Shown: positions 21,474-33,132 of the stretch, piece after piece | Layout: each line of letters begins with the position of its first letter | How positions within the stretch are numbered: the stretch's first letter is position 1 | Assembly: GCA_000729835.1 (NCBI GenBank) | Contig: JFHB01000012.1 | Coordinates: forward strand, 124,001-188,000 | Direction: 5' to 3' | Length of the DNA: 64,000 nt | Source of the DNA: Atkinsonella hypoxylon | Lineage: Eukaryota > Ascomycota > Sordariomycetes > Hypocreales > Clavicipitaceae | The notes under the pieces: generated by a model | Told to the model about the DNA's origin: nothing | The model's input: only the letters and a program-made list of their open reading frames with translations | Databases searched by the model: none | Program-made: the position numbers and the translations under genes

Positions 21474-22962
21474 ATGGCTGGATTGGCGAATGTAAGCTCT
21501 CATCCTTGTTGGCTTAAAGGTTCATCCAAACCTAACTTTGCTCTAGGCAGCATTCCCTTGGGAGTGTCGGGACCGGGAAGAACAGGCCAAGGCTTCCTAC
21601 AACCATCCACTTAGACGCACTAATCTAGTCCTCGCTGAGGAGAACATGAGACTCAAGAGGATATTACGCGAGAATGGTATAGCCTGGTCTCCAATTGCTC
21701 AAGCGCATATGGCACAACAGAATCCTGCCTCGCGGAGACGAACTCGTTCCTCCATGTCCTCGCATGAACTGGGATGCCCTAGTCTGCCAACTGAAGTCAT
21801 TCTCAGAGTCCTGAAATACGCCTTGCAGAGCCCTTACCCAGTCATCGATCCTCTGTCACGTCTTGTTCCTGAAAATTTATCCGACGCTGAGAGTGCTCGC
21901 GGCAATCAAATCGCCATTCACTTTCTAGCAACATGCAGAGCACTTCACGCAGAAGGGACTCGGTATTTATGGGAATCTAACAATTTCGTCTTCACAACTC
22001 CAGAAGCACTCCGTAATTTTTCCGAGTTGAGCGCCGAGTATCGGAACAAGATCACTCGTGTTAATCTCAGAGTTATTGCCCGCTACTATGACGACCAGCG
22101 CCGTAAGCACAAATTGGAGCGAGGATACCACCCTGATCTGAAGAAGGATCAGCTTCTCAATGTTCGATTGCGTCCGAAAGAACCGCCTCTGATCAGAGGC
22201 GGATTTCGTTGTTACACCTGGTCTCAAATTGCGGACTTCTTGATGGCACTTCGCGCTCCATATGAGCCGTCTTATAAGGACAAGCACAGCCCTCGCCCTC
22301 GCCTCCTTCCATCCCTCTTAACGCTTCGTCTAGATCTTGTGAATTTCTCTGAGACCCTCTTACCATTTTCGGGCTCAGAACTGCATGAGATTGCGTCCCA
22401 CGAGCTTGGATGCACGCTCAACGAGCTTCAGATCACTGGCATGCCCTTTGATGATGCTGGAATGAAGGCGTCAGCGGAGCTGAGCGGTATGCTCAAGGAC
22501 GAAGGTCTTTACTTGGACGGCTCTGCGACCTACATCGCTCATAAAAAATACCTGCAACGGCTGTCGGGCAAAAAGTGGTGTGCTCGCGTAGTGCGCGCAT
22601 CGAAGAACAAGACTCAAACTGATTATGACGATACCGAGGAGTCAGACGATGATGACTTCTTTGGTCACAGACACGTTCATCCACGACTAGGAATCATGCC
22701 TCCAGTGCCTCCAGAAGAGGGCCACCCCATGTCATCTCGTGATGAAGAAAAGGTCATTTGGAAACGAGTACCCATCTCGCGAGAAAGCGAGGAACGCAAT
22801 TGGGTGCAGTTTTCCCGAGCCGGGGGATACGAGATTGCTGAGCCTGAATGGGAGACTGATGACGAAGGCGTATGCCCCTGCTGTGGTGAAGGGCATCTTA
22901 GCTCTTCCTTCTTGAGCTATATGATAAATGAAGAAGAAATGGATTTTATTGAATCGGACTGA
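21474..22962 (+). CDS. F-box-like hypothetical protein
   Basis: The best model has an 18-nt first exon (21474-21491, MAGLAN) and a second exon 21547-22962, giving 477 residues. The intron is GTAAGC...CTCTAG, and splicing joins MAGLAN to AAFPWECRDREEQAKASYNH in frame, well upstream of the first ATG of the long exon (21646). A short Arg/Leu helix follows (EENMRLKRILRENGIAW). Next comes a region resembling an F-box or related skp-binding fold (LGCPSLPTEVILRVLKYALQ, then IAIHFLATCRALHAEGTRYLW). F-box proteins of this fungal type act as substrate adaptors of SCF ubiquitin ligases; that role is inferred. Near the C-terminus is a Cys pair (CPCCGEGHLSSSF) and an acidic end. The body is otherwise of unknown function. 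Confidence 0.75.
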
Positions 22963-23549
22963 ACGCAAGATCGAGCAGAGTGGGACTCTTGCAACGTGTT
23001 TAATATATCTGGGAGCTTAAGTTGCGGGAATTTGGTGAAGATAAAGATGGTATAGCAAACAGTACGATGTCACGGAGTTGATCGCGTGGAAACACTTAAC
23101 ACCAATGGGCACTTGGGCACTTTGGCCATTGCATGATAGATACCAAGACCTTTACCTTTTTCCAGCAGCGGCCTGCTTCCAATAATCATAACATTGTGAA
23201 ATGCGGAAACGACCACGCATACATGGTGTGGTCAACTGGTAATAAAACGCAAATGGGTCGGGAATGTGGAGCAGTCACAGATGGCATCAATGCGCCCCCG
23301 CTCCCCTTTGTAATAATGTAAGCGGAGCCCTGGTCATCTGTCAAACTCGCGTCAGCCACCTCCAGCACCGTATCCGCAATGTGATTAATAACGAACAGCT
23401 CAATTCCATAAACCTACCGGGTAACCTGTTCTTCCTTCCTTTCTTTCCTTCTTCCTTCGTTATTTCGCTCTTTTCTTTTTCGTTTTTTTGGATTACGATC
23501 ACGCCTCGATACTCGGATGTCAAAGAACGTATAACAGCTCTTCGAGGAG

Positions 23550-24830
23550 ATGCTTTCGACGACAGCCAAGATGTTACGTAGCTGTCTGCACCTGCAGATA
23601 GTTGCAGTCTTGGCTGTGGCCATATTTGCATCGGCTGTCCTCTCTGAGCACACCAGCAACTGGGCAGTCCTGGTGTGTACGTCGCGATTCTGGTTCAACT
23701 ATCGTCACCTCGCAAACGTCCTCTCCATTTATCGAACCGTCAAGCGGCTCGGCATTCCTGACTCGCAAATCATCCTCATGCTTCCTGACGACATGGCTTG
23801 CAACCCGCGCAATGCATTTCCCGGCACTGTGTACAGTAATTCAGATCGCGCTGTCGATCTCTACGGAGACAACATTGAGGTTGACTACCGTGGGTACGAA
23901 GTCACGGTCGAAAATTTCATTCGTCTTCTTACCGATCGCGTTGGCGACGAGATGCCCCGCAGCAAACGCTTGTTGACAGACGAGCGCAGCAATATTCTGG
24001 TTTACATGACTGGGCACGGCGGCAACGAGTTTTTAAAATTCCAGGATGCTGAAGAAATAGGCTCTTTTGATCTTGCGGATGCGTTTCAACAAATGTGGGA
24101 GAAAAAGAGGTACGTAAAGAGAAGTGACAATCGCTGGCTATCCCAGTAGCACAAGAAAACCCGATTACGGCTCTTAACCAAAAGAATTTTACCCAGATAT
24201 CACGAGATATTGTTCATGATTGATACGTGCCAAGCGAACACCATGTACAGCAGGCTATATTCTCCAAATATTATTGCTACCGGATCGTCCGAGCTCGACC
24301 AGTCATCGTATTCCCATCATGCCGATAACGACGTTGGCGTCGCGGTTATCGATCGGTACACTTACTACAACTTGGAATTCCTGGAGAATCAAGTCAAGGA
24401 TCTGAACAGTCGCAAGACTGTGGGGGAGCTCTTTGACAGTTATGACTACGAGAAGATACATTCGCACGCCGGAGTCCGATACGACCTATTCCCTGGCGGT
24501 GCCGAGGAAGCCCGAAGTCGTTTGATCACTGATTTCTTTGGCAACATCCAGAACGTTGAAGTGGACCGAGACGCTAGTTCTCTACTAGATGAGCAGTTGC
24601 TTTCTTTGAGTAGGACTATCACTTTACTCAGAGAGAAGGAGGCGGAGGATGATGCTGCTCGCAAAAACACAACATCTATGCCCATGGAGGCTCCGCATGA
24701 ATCCGTCACCAAGATGCAGAGTGCAACAGTTCTAACTGAAAACAATTGGTGGAGCAAGAAGGTTGTCGGCGCGACAGCCCTCGCAGGCTGCGGGTTGTTA
24801 TGGGCCTTGGGGTCGTTTTTGGAAATATGA
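23550..24830 (+). CDS. GPI8: GPI-anchor transamidase catalytic subunit (Gpi8/PIG-K)
   Basis: Two exons, 23550-24109 and 24197-24830, give 397 residues. This is the C13-family cysteine protease-like subunit of the ER-lumenal transamidase that cleaves the C-terminal signal of precursor proteins and attaches the GPI anchor. Evidence: an N-terminal signal sequence (LQIVAVLAVAIFASAVLS), NWAVLVCTSRFWFNYRH, LMLPDDMACNPRN, catalytic His in YMTGHGGNEFLKFQD, catalytic Cys in FMIDTCQANTMY, and GVAVIDRYTYYNLEF. The C-terminus has a membrane segment (VVGATALAGCGLLWALGSFL). The 87-nt intron is placed by the KR|YHEILF junction. Met8 (23571) is an alternative start that keeps the signal peptide. Length is normal for the family. 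Confidence 0.96.
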
Positions 24831-25315
24831 GCAGAAGCAAGAAATTGAGGCATCGAGAGTAATGGGGTCGGAAGCGCATAGATGACTGGTTGGTAAGGTA
24901 TGTTTCGCTAGATAGGAAAAGTCGGCGACGGCGTTTAATGTCACATTTAGGGTTGCTGATTCGGCTCCATGGAGGCTGCATTGCGTACACGTGTTTATAA
25001 ACCTAATTATGTATCTATTTCAGTCCAGATTCCATATAAGCTAGGTCACGAATCATGATGTCGACACTATGTTCTCACGTTAATTGGATTTTCCTACATG
25101 GTCTTGGATGATCAGCATTCAAAGTTGCCTTAGTCAGCAAAAACAAACCTCGCTGTTGGGGATGGAAACGGGTGTCCTCTAAGCACCTGCGAGTTCAATC
25201 GACAAGTCGCTGAACGGCAGCTCTGATGATTGCGCAGCTTGAATGATGGGGTCTGAGTAATGGAGCTGAAGTGACAGGACTTCAGTCTGTGCCGTAAGCT
25301 GCTTCGTTACAAGAC

Positions 25316-27999
25316 ATGGATCGTTCCAAAGTGAGTTCTGCACGAAGTTTGACTCCTAAGCGCAAAAGAGCACATGAGCGCAATCCTGCGTATCTTTCGG
25401 TTCAAATTAGCCCTCCAAGTGCTTCTATTGTACTGTGACTAAAATGGACATACACATGATGCAAAGCTTCCATTGAAGACGCTTGAGACCTAACTATGAT
25501 GAATAGGCTCGACCATTGCAGCCGCTAGAGCTTAGAGCACGTCCTATTGCAACGCACGCAATAGCATGGTCCTGCGATGCGGAACTGGCTATTGTCACAG
25601 CTGACACTCTTCATATCTTCTTGCCTGAGTACCCACGGCCAGGAAACGTGCCAGAAGACGCCCCCGATGATGACGCTTTCCAGCCACAGTTTACTCTTGC
25701 TCTCACAACAAGTGGCATCATTCGCCCAGATCCAGCCATCAACGGCCCGCTGTGCGCCTTTGCTGGTGTTAGTCTACCTGTTTCCAATGCCTCTGAGAGC
25801 CTTGTTTTCGACGGAGTAGGAAATGGGGAGGCCACGAGGTCAGGCTCCTCGCTGGGGCAGAGCCTCAGAGTAGAATGGTCGCCGAACGGGCTGGGGCAGA
25901 ATCTGCGCCCCATATTGAGTATCTTGACTACTTCTGGGAGCATCGTGGCCATAGGCGAGCACTTTGATGGCAGAGCGGCCGTGGCCTCTAGCTCGAGATC
26001 ACGAACGTTCAAGCACTGGAAGGTTCTATGGGGATTGGGCGCCCAGCTGCCTATTCCTGATGGAGCGAGTGCAGATGGGTTTCGAAAAATGAATGAGCGC
26101 ATTGTTTCTTTTGCGTGGGCACAGCAGATTGGCTCCGGGAGGGCTCTACTAGCTTACATGGATGATGATCGTCAAGTAGTCATTATGGGTGTACAGTTCT
26201 TTAGGAAGGCTCGAGGATCTGCGCGCTCAATGAGCGACGCGTCGGGATGGGAAATATTTGAGATTGACAGATTTGATGGCACGGGGCCTCATGATGTGAG
26301 TCGTATACTTCCTGTACTTCCTTTACCGTTACCAATCATCAACCCTATATTGTCTTTTCTCATTTGAAATTTCCGGAGTAAGCAGATGGAGATGACTGAT
26401 GATATCGAACAGACGGTTGACTCTGGAGACCCAGACTTTATGCCAAGCGGTGGTGCTTCTTGTCTCAATTGGAGTCCCTGGTTTGTCGCAGAGAACTACC
26501 GGACTGCAACACTTTCGTACGTGACGAGGAATTGTGTTGGATTCAGGAGAGTAACCATTCAGGGGGAGTGGATACGAGGTCAAGACCCGAGCATCAGAGT
26601 TGAGCAGTTCGACTCCGTGGCTATCTGTACATTTCTCGCGCCAGATGCATTCGTGGAGTGGGAAGACTCTGTACGTATGACTTCTGAAATCACAGGTTGT
26701 TGCCCGGCTATCCCCATTGTACGACACGGCTGACAAGTCGGATGTTGCAGATATGGCAAGAGGGCGATTCATATCTGGCCCGTGGCATAATAGCCACCCC
26801 ATTTGTAGTCAAGCCTTTCCAAGTCGACTTATGCGCCACTCCAACCCAGCCCATGGCTTCACACTCACCCGTAGATTGTTCGACGCTGTATGCCAAACCA
26901 GAAGAGCTATCTACAAACCCAATCTCAGGCAAGTCCGGCACCAAAAAAAAAAAAAAAAAGGAACCGCGACTCTCACTCACTCTTCAGTATACCGTCTGTC
27001 TGACTGACTCAACAACAGGCCTAGTCATTCACCGTCCCGATCCATCGAAGAAACCTCGTGAACCGCTCTACTCCCTAATTCGCCTCTCTGCTACACCCAC
27101 CAACCAAGACTGGTATCAAACCAATCTGCCCTCTCACGCCAAGCTGCCCCAATGGGTGGAGCGGATCAGTCGTGCCGCAACCCGCGCGGTACCACGAGTC
27201 GAAGCCCTAGGCGGCATTGACTCCGAATCCGACACAGATTCCGAGTTTGACGAGCCAGAAGTCGACATGACGCTGATGCCAGAGGAAGAACATCTATCCA
27301 AAGTCCATCCCCACCGCTTTCGACTCTGGGGCATGGCCGCCTCGCCCGGCGACGGGTGTCTTGCCACCGTGCTATCCAAGCACGTCACACAGCACGCTGA
27401 TCGTCGACCGCGCGCAAGAGTCATGTTCTCGTGGCCTACAGACGAGGACCGCCTATCGGTAAGATGCCTCGCTGCATCGAAGTCGCTGACAACAGAGGGC
27501 ACAGTCTGGGAGGCCATGTACGGGACCATACACGAGGTCCCAACCTGGCTCGCCAAAACTACAGATCGGTCCCTGTTCCAAGAGACGTCTGTCAGAGATC
27601 TATTCAAGTCCGTGATTCCCAAGCAGCGGTGCGTATTCTGCAACACGTGCCTCGTCACACTGGGCAACGAATCTACCTGCGAGAAGGGCCACTCCTTCGG
27701 TATGGTTCACCCCCTGTTTTTCTTTTCTTTTTTCTTTCTTTTTTTTTCCTCCAACCATTTATACTTTAACAGCGTGGGACGGGAACGGAAACACTGAAAC
27801 TTGTGCAATAGCTACGTGTACAGCCACGGGACTTGCAATCTTGGCGCCTGGTGTATCGCGGATATGCGCGGTATGTGACTTGCGCTGTCTGAATGTGTCG
27901 GCGTTGTCGCAAATTGCCTCTGAGCATATTGGGCCCGGGGCTGTGGTTGAGTCGCTGGGGGAGGTATGCGGTGGGTGTGGGGGCAAGTTCTTGATCTGA
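25316..27999 (+). CDS. TFIIIC subunit (Tfc9/Sfc9-like, 90 kDa delta type)
   Basis: The predicted exons are 25316-25330, 25507-26295, 26386-26670, 26751-26928, 27019-27699 and 27773-27999 (724 residues). The first exon (MDRSK) is inferred: the next exon follows CTAAC...TAG and has no in-frame ATG. The N-terminal half is a WD/beta-propeller-like TFIIIC-delta domain (IATHAIAWSCDAELAIVTAD). The C-terminus is the TFIIIC-type zinc-binding domain, with Cys/His sets CVFCNTCLVTLGNESTCEKG, ETCAIATCTATG, RICAVCDLRC and VCGGCGGKF. TFIIIC binds the A and B boxes of tRNA genes and recruits TFIIIB and RNA polymerase III. Intron 4 would be a GC-AG intron with a long A-run; as it is 90 nt and open, a retained form adding 30 residues is possible. 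Confidence 0.82.
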
Positions 28000-29036
28000 G
28001 GCCCGGCTGGTGGGACATGTGTATTCTGCTCCGTGAGGCCGGCACGAATCTGGCGCTTGGTGTTTACGCGTGGGCGTGAACCAGCCGGGACGAACAAGTC
28101 GAGAAGGAAAGGGCTGGTTTGATTGTCACTCAAGTAGCTCACGGTGAACTCATCTTCCTATAGATATCGCTGTATCAAGTATCAAAACGCAGCCCGAACA
28201 CGTACGCTCAGCATCACCTTCGCTGAGGTTGGGTGCAAACAGGTCGTTCAATGCAGCAAATTGACAAGGGCAAACTTTGCTCCATCTCACAAACAACAAG
28301 GCAAGTATCGACGCACAACATCATGCTGAAGAGTTCTGGTTCATTCCTAGTCTCATTTCTTTACCCGTAGTCATGACTAACAACTTAGACAATACAGCAT
28401 TAAGGAGTGTTGACTTTAAGTTCAGATATGCGAGACGCAATCTGTACTGTACACACACAACTTCTCTCTCCATCTCCGAAAAATCTTAGCGAGCCCTTGC
28501 CTCCTTACAGCTTCAGAAATCAAGCCTATTTCTGCCGCCGCCGCCGCCAAAAAAATCACCATTCCATCATGGTTCCGACCTATGACAGAGCGATACATAA
28601 CCCAACATATGTATGAGAGTATATCAACACCAAAAAGGGAAGAGAAAATGAACAAAATATCGGAACGTTTGGTGGGCCGAGAACAGGCGTAGTGCTTGGT
28701 ACAGAAGAATATAAAGAAGAAAATTACAAGTGAAAGAATGGAAGAGCAAGCAAAGTACAGAAAAAAGCGAAATAGATCAAAAGCTTTCGCAGAAGCTAGG
28801 GAAGCCCGAGGATGTTTCTCAATGCTTATTCCCAGCAGGTCATTAACCATCATGGCCAAAAAAAAAAGGAAGGGAAAAAAAGGAAAGGTCGGATAGTGTG
28901 GGTATCCATCAGCCATCCATTCTTTAGAAACGCCATATTTCATTCTCATAGTCTTTATTGACTCCCAAACCAATGGCTCAGGGGAAAAAGCAGCCATACC
29001 AAACGTTCAGATATAATGGAACTGGGTCTGAGGATG
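28000..29036. other. Convergent intergenic region
   Basis: About 1 kb between the 3' ends of the TFIIIC-type gene and the SH3 gene. An A/T-rich stretch at about 28550-28890 contains ORFs of biased composition on both strands, which I judge non-coding. Confidence 0.4.
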
Positions 29037-30953
29037 CTAGTAAGCCTGACCTGGCACTGGTTTCCTACCAACAGGACCAGTCGGCGGGTAATTGGGAGGG
29101 CCACGAGGAGGTGACGGAGCTTGCATCGGGGGAACAACACCTACTGGGCCACTAGCTGATCGATTCACTCCCGCCGGGCTTCGTGGTCGACTTCCAGGAG
29201 ACCCGGGAGGATGTTCATTCGAACGGGGTCCAGGGCTTTGAGATTGTCCGATTGGACTCATTGGGCGAGCTCCTGGGCCGTCCGAAACGCCTGATCCTAC
29301 AGGTAAGCGGCCTTGTGGCGTCGTGGGACGCTGGCCAGGACATTGTGGGAACTGTCCATTGGGGTTAACGGGCGGTCCAGGGCGTGGCCCTCCTTGGAAA
29401 ACTCTTGGTTTTACTGGTCGCGTGGACAAGCAAGTCCGCGGGACGACGCCTTGTTGCGAGCGGTCAAGGCGGATACAGAGGGCCTGGGACAAAGTGTCAG
29501 TGACAATCTAGGGAAAAACAGACTTTTTTTCCTGTTTGTAGTTCCTTACCCATCCATCGTCATACTCGTGCAGCAGTCGTACCAGCTCACCAGCTTTCAT
29601 TTCCATCTCATCATCCAATGACGGCTTGAAGTCTAATTGAACACGGTGGACGTTGGAGTTGGCAGGTCCACCGGCAGCTGCAATTGCTGCCGCTCCGTTA
29701 GACTGAGGCAGTTTAGAGCCAGGACTGACCATGGTCATACTATATTGCGTGTCAGCAGGACTCGGATGATCTGAGCCGAATGCAGCAGGAATAGTAAGAT
29801 CTAAAGTCTTTGGTCTATCTTTCCGAATGGATGTTTTTCTGGTTAATGCGCCAGCGGCTGCAGCACCTGCAGTGATCGCAGGACTATTGGCAGTGAATGG
29901 GTCTGAGGGGGAGATAGAAGCATGTTCTTGAATAGCAGGTTCGGGGACACGCTCAGCTTGGCTGCCGAAGGGGTTAGCGGTACATGTGCTCTGGTTCGTA
30001 GTTGGACGGTCGCTCATGACGCTGCTCTGGCCATTCGCGTTCAAAGCGGCTGCTGGTGCAAGCGCTGCTCCAGCACCTTTGCTTCGCCGTTTATCGAAAT
30101 TCAAGTTGGGGAGGAATTGGGTAACAGGTCGGAGGCTGATGCGTGGTGCATGGGGATCGCTTCGGGTAGTTGCGGTCTCGAAGAGGCTGTCATTTCGATA
30201 GTGTTTTTCATTGTCTATTTCCTCGGGAGCAGTTGCAGCTTGTCTGCGACGTCGGGTAAAGAGGAGAAATGCGACGAGGCCAACGATAAACACGCCACCA
30301 AGCACACCAAAGGCAATGCCGGCCTTGATTCCCACACTATCTCCTCCGCCGCCAGCTTTAGATGCCGTTGAATCGCTTGTCGGCGTTGTGGTGGGGACAG
30401 AGTTGAGTGTAGGTGTCGAAGCAAAGGTCGGTTGCCCTGTGGCTTTTTCAAGGACATTGCCGACTGCTTCAGAGGCGGTTGTCGGCTGACGAATAGCTGT
30501 AGGAACCACGGAAGAATTTGCTTTATTCTTCGGGTTGGGAGTGGACTGTGGTTGAGACGTCCCTGTCGTGCTTGCCAGCAGTGTTGGGCTTGGAGCTTGG
30601 GTCTCCTCCGCTGCGGAGTCGCTGTTCAAGGTGGAATATCCCGCAATCGGGCCCTCAAACGTCGGCTTCAAAGTTTTGTAGACCGTTTGAACTACAGTAG
30701 GTTGACCATCTAGAATAGAAGTTAGCGTTAGCTTCAACGGTTCAGGTGTGGGATGCGGAGATTCTCCTGTCGCAGAGAAAAAGGTCGATAGCGGAAACTC
30801 AGGACAAAAAATTTGTTGTTTACCTCCTCCTTGCTCATCCCTCTTGACTTTGGCAAGTTCCTTCAGGTCCTCGCCGAAAGGCTTATTCAACCAGTGTTCC
30901 CCTTCGTCGGCTATATCACGAACACGATGGTGATGTCGACGTGAGTGAGGCAT
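29037..30953 (-). CDS. Single-pass membrane protein with cytoplasmic SH3 domain
   Basis: The model is 30953-30824, 30766-29550 and 29483-29037 (597 residues); the first 57-nt intron is in frame and could be retained (616). The start MPHSRRHHHRVRDIADEGEH is preferred over an upstream Met at 30992. Parts in order: a basic head, a long Ser/Thr/Pro-rich segment (about 60-195) that looks like an O-glycosylated ectodomain, one membrane segment (AGIAFGVLGGVFIVGLVAFL), a basic stop-transfer (TRRRRQ), a disordered cytoplasmic part, an SH3 domain split by the last intron (VQLDFKPSLDDEMEMKAGEL, EYDDGW|ALCIRLDRSQQG, GVVPRTCL) and a Pro/Gly-rich tail. No cleavable signal peptide is seen. The layout resembles fungal surface sensors with SH3 (Sho1/Fus1-like in plan), but it is not Sho1, which has four membrane spans. 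Confidence 0.85.
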
Positions 30954-31373
30954 CTTGGTTGATATCGATGGTCCGAGGAATCGGAAACTCAACAGAAACT
31001 GATCAAAGTGGTGCTGCTACAGAGACGCATATATTGATTGCGCAGGTGGAGAGAAAAACAATGAGCTGGTTGACTGGAATGTGATGATGGCATCCGAGGG
31101 AGACAACCGAGAAGAGAATGTACCAGCAACCTATCGACCCACGAGCGCGTTGTTGGCGTGAGTTCCAGCGCAATGTCTCACAGTAGCTGCAGCAATCACC
31201 ATTCAAGACAAATTAATTGTGAAGGGGAAAAAACAGTTTGGGGCAGGTGCCGAGTGAGGGAGGTGTCGTAATCTTGTCGAAGAAGTAACCAGATGTGAAG
31301 CCAGGTGCTTCGTTTAGTATTACTAGAGAATAGGTATCCGACGTTTGGGCCGTTTGGCGCGATAGTCCTGTAT

Positions 31374-31414
31374 GTCGAAGTCGAAGATGAAGAGTCGAAG
31401 ATGAAGAGTCGAAG
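31374..31414. repeat. 15-bp tandem repeat
   Basis: The unit GTCGAAGATGAAGAG is repeated about 2.5 times. Confidence 0.7.
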
Positions 31415-31569
31415 AGAGCGAGAAAGCCTATGATACAGGCACCGGGGCAAAAAAGGAATGAAGTGAGCGGGCCGAAGCTGGCGGCAGCAACGCTCAAGAA
31501 ACGGTCACAAACATGTGTAGATGCGATGAATTGCAGCAGGCATATCCACTGATGGTGAGGAGAAGTAGA

Positions 31570-31607
31570 GATTGGGAGAGATTGGGAGAGATTGGGAGAG
31601 ATTGGGG
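31570..31607. repeat. 10-bp tandem repeat
   Basis: ATTGGGAGAG is repeated almost four times without interruption. Confidence 0.85.
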
Positions 31608-32817
31608 GACAAGTGGGAAACTCGAGCAGATAGATGGTCGTCTAGGTACCTAGGTGGTAGAGTAACCTCCAGACCAGACTGTGCTGTTACTACTGTATTT
31701 ACGTGCTGTACAGTACAAGAGCTAATACGGGTGAGCGCCAAGCCACAGCGGATGCCGACCACAGGAATGGGGGCTCCGAGCCTCTGGACATGTTGTATGT
31801 TGACACCCAAGACACCCAAGACAAGACACTTCCAACCTTGTTCAAGCCAAGCCGAAAAAAGCACTGACCACAAAACCCCAGGGCGCTGGCGTGATTGGTT
31901 GTTTGTGTTTCCTACGGTTGCCCATAGTAGCACAAACTATTGGTGTCTGGCTGGGAAACAAGCTGGGGTGCTCCGTACCTGTTACATGGGTTTACTTAGT
32001 TACTGTTAGAACGAAAGTCGAGTCTTCTTTGGGACCAGGCGGTCATCGGCTCATGGTCGCGGCCACCGGTGGATAGAACTCATCAGAGCAGGCACGCGTA
32101 TAAATGTGCAATCCCGCAATCTCATGGTTTTATGCACTTGACCGCATCGCCTCAAAGACGGCTCTAGCCCTGGACGTCGCAGAAGAAAGCATGGCACAAA
32201 GCCAGAGAGGTCAGTGCGTGGTATCGTCACTAGCTCTTTCAAGGCGCAATTGCCAAGGTCGTGCAGGTCAAACATCCAGGGATCGGCACTCAGCTACCCG
32301 CCCGTTAAAGCGGCAGCCAGAACGTCCGCATGTTCACGGGCAGGAATAGACTTTCCTCAGGGGCACGATGGAGCCACCCACCTGCAAGGGACGTTGCCGG
32401 GAGGGGGCGATGACGCCCGTACTCTGATTGGTCCGCTGTGTGTACCTTGCACAAGCGAGATTGCTACGTACCTGTTAGGAACGGCAATCGCTCTTATCCG
32501 GCATCAGAGCGCTGCCTGCCTCTCTTTGTACTACTCCGCATGCACTCGTCCCATCTTTTTCCCGGTGACTGACTGACGCCATGGCGGCGATCAACTGGCT
32601 TCGCCTGGGGATATGGACCGGGTTAGTACAGGTACCTTGGCTGGCTGGCTGGCTGACTGACTTGACTGGTCGACCGATTGATGGATGCGTCGAGCTTCTA
32701 GAGAACTTAGGTGGCTGCTTTTAGCGTCAAGTCTCTGTTTGTGGGTGGAGCTGACCTGACCCAATATTCCAAAGCTTCCTGCGCGAAATTCGCTGCCCCG
32801 TCCCGTCATCCCACCGG

Positions 32818-32872
32818 TGATGGATGGGGTCATGGATGATGGGGTCATGGATGATGGGGTCATGGATTGTTT
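32818..32872. repeat. 15-bp tandem repeat
   Basis: ATGATGGGGTCATGG-type units are repeated about three times. Confidence 0.8.
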
Positions 32873-33096
32873 ATCCATGCATCGTATCCCTCGCGTGGCT
32901 CCTTCGGTACGTGATCTGATCTCGAAGGGGATGGATGAGTCTTGCGTCAATATTCCGTAAATGCGGGAGACCTCTCAGACCGTATGATGGCCACCATCCA
33001 TCATCATCATGTATGTGTGTCCTTGCCAAAATCCCTCATGCAACAGAGTCATGCTGTACCACCGCAGCGTAATCCAGTCAACTGTCCAGCAAGCCA

Positions 33097-33132
33097 TCTG
33101 CAAAGCCTGCAAAGCCTGCAAAGCCTGCAAAG
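33097..33132. repeat. 9-bp tandem repeat
   Basis: CTGCAAAGC is repeated four times, ending at a G-run. Confidence 0.8.

Noticed and set aside
24446..24853. 135-codon minus-strand ORF opposite GPI8
   Set aside because: It is an antisense shadow of the well-supported GPI8 second exon.
25140..25210. GTTCAATC-type string suggesting a tRNA T-loop
   Set aside because: The flanking stems do not pair as a T arm, and I cannot form an acceptor or anticodon arm.
28422..28997. 191-codon minus-strand ORF with Phe-rich hydrophobic stretches
   Set aside because: The hydrophobic runs come from A/G-rich DNA read in antisense. It overlaps the 3' ends of two genes and shows no family pattern.
19000..30000. 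Possible secondary-metabolite or defence gene cluster
   Set aside because: All recognisable genes here are separate housekeeping functions; no backbone synthase, transporter, NLR or HET-type gene is present.
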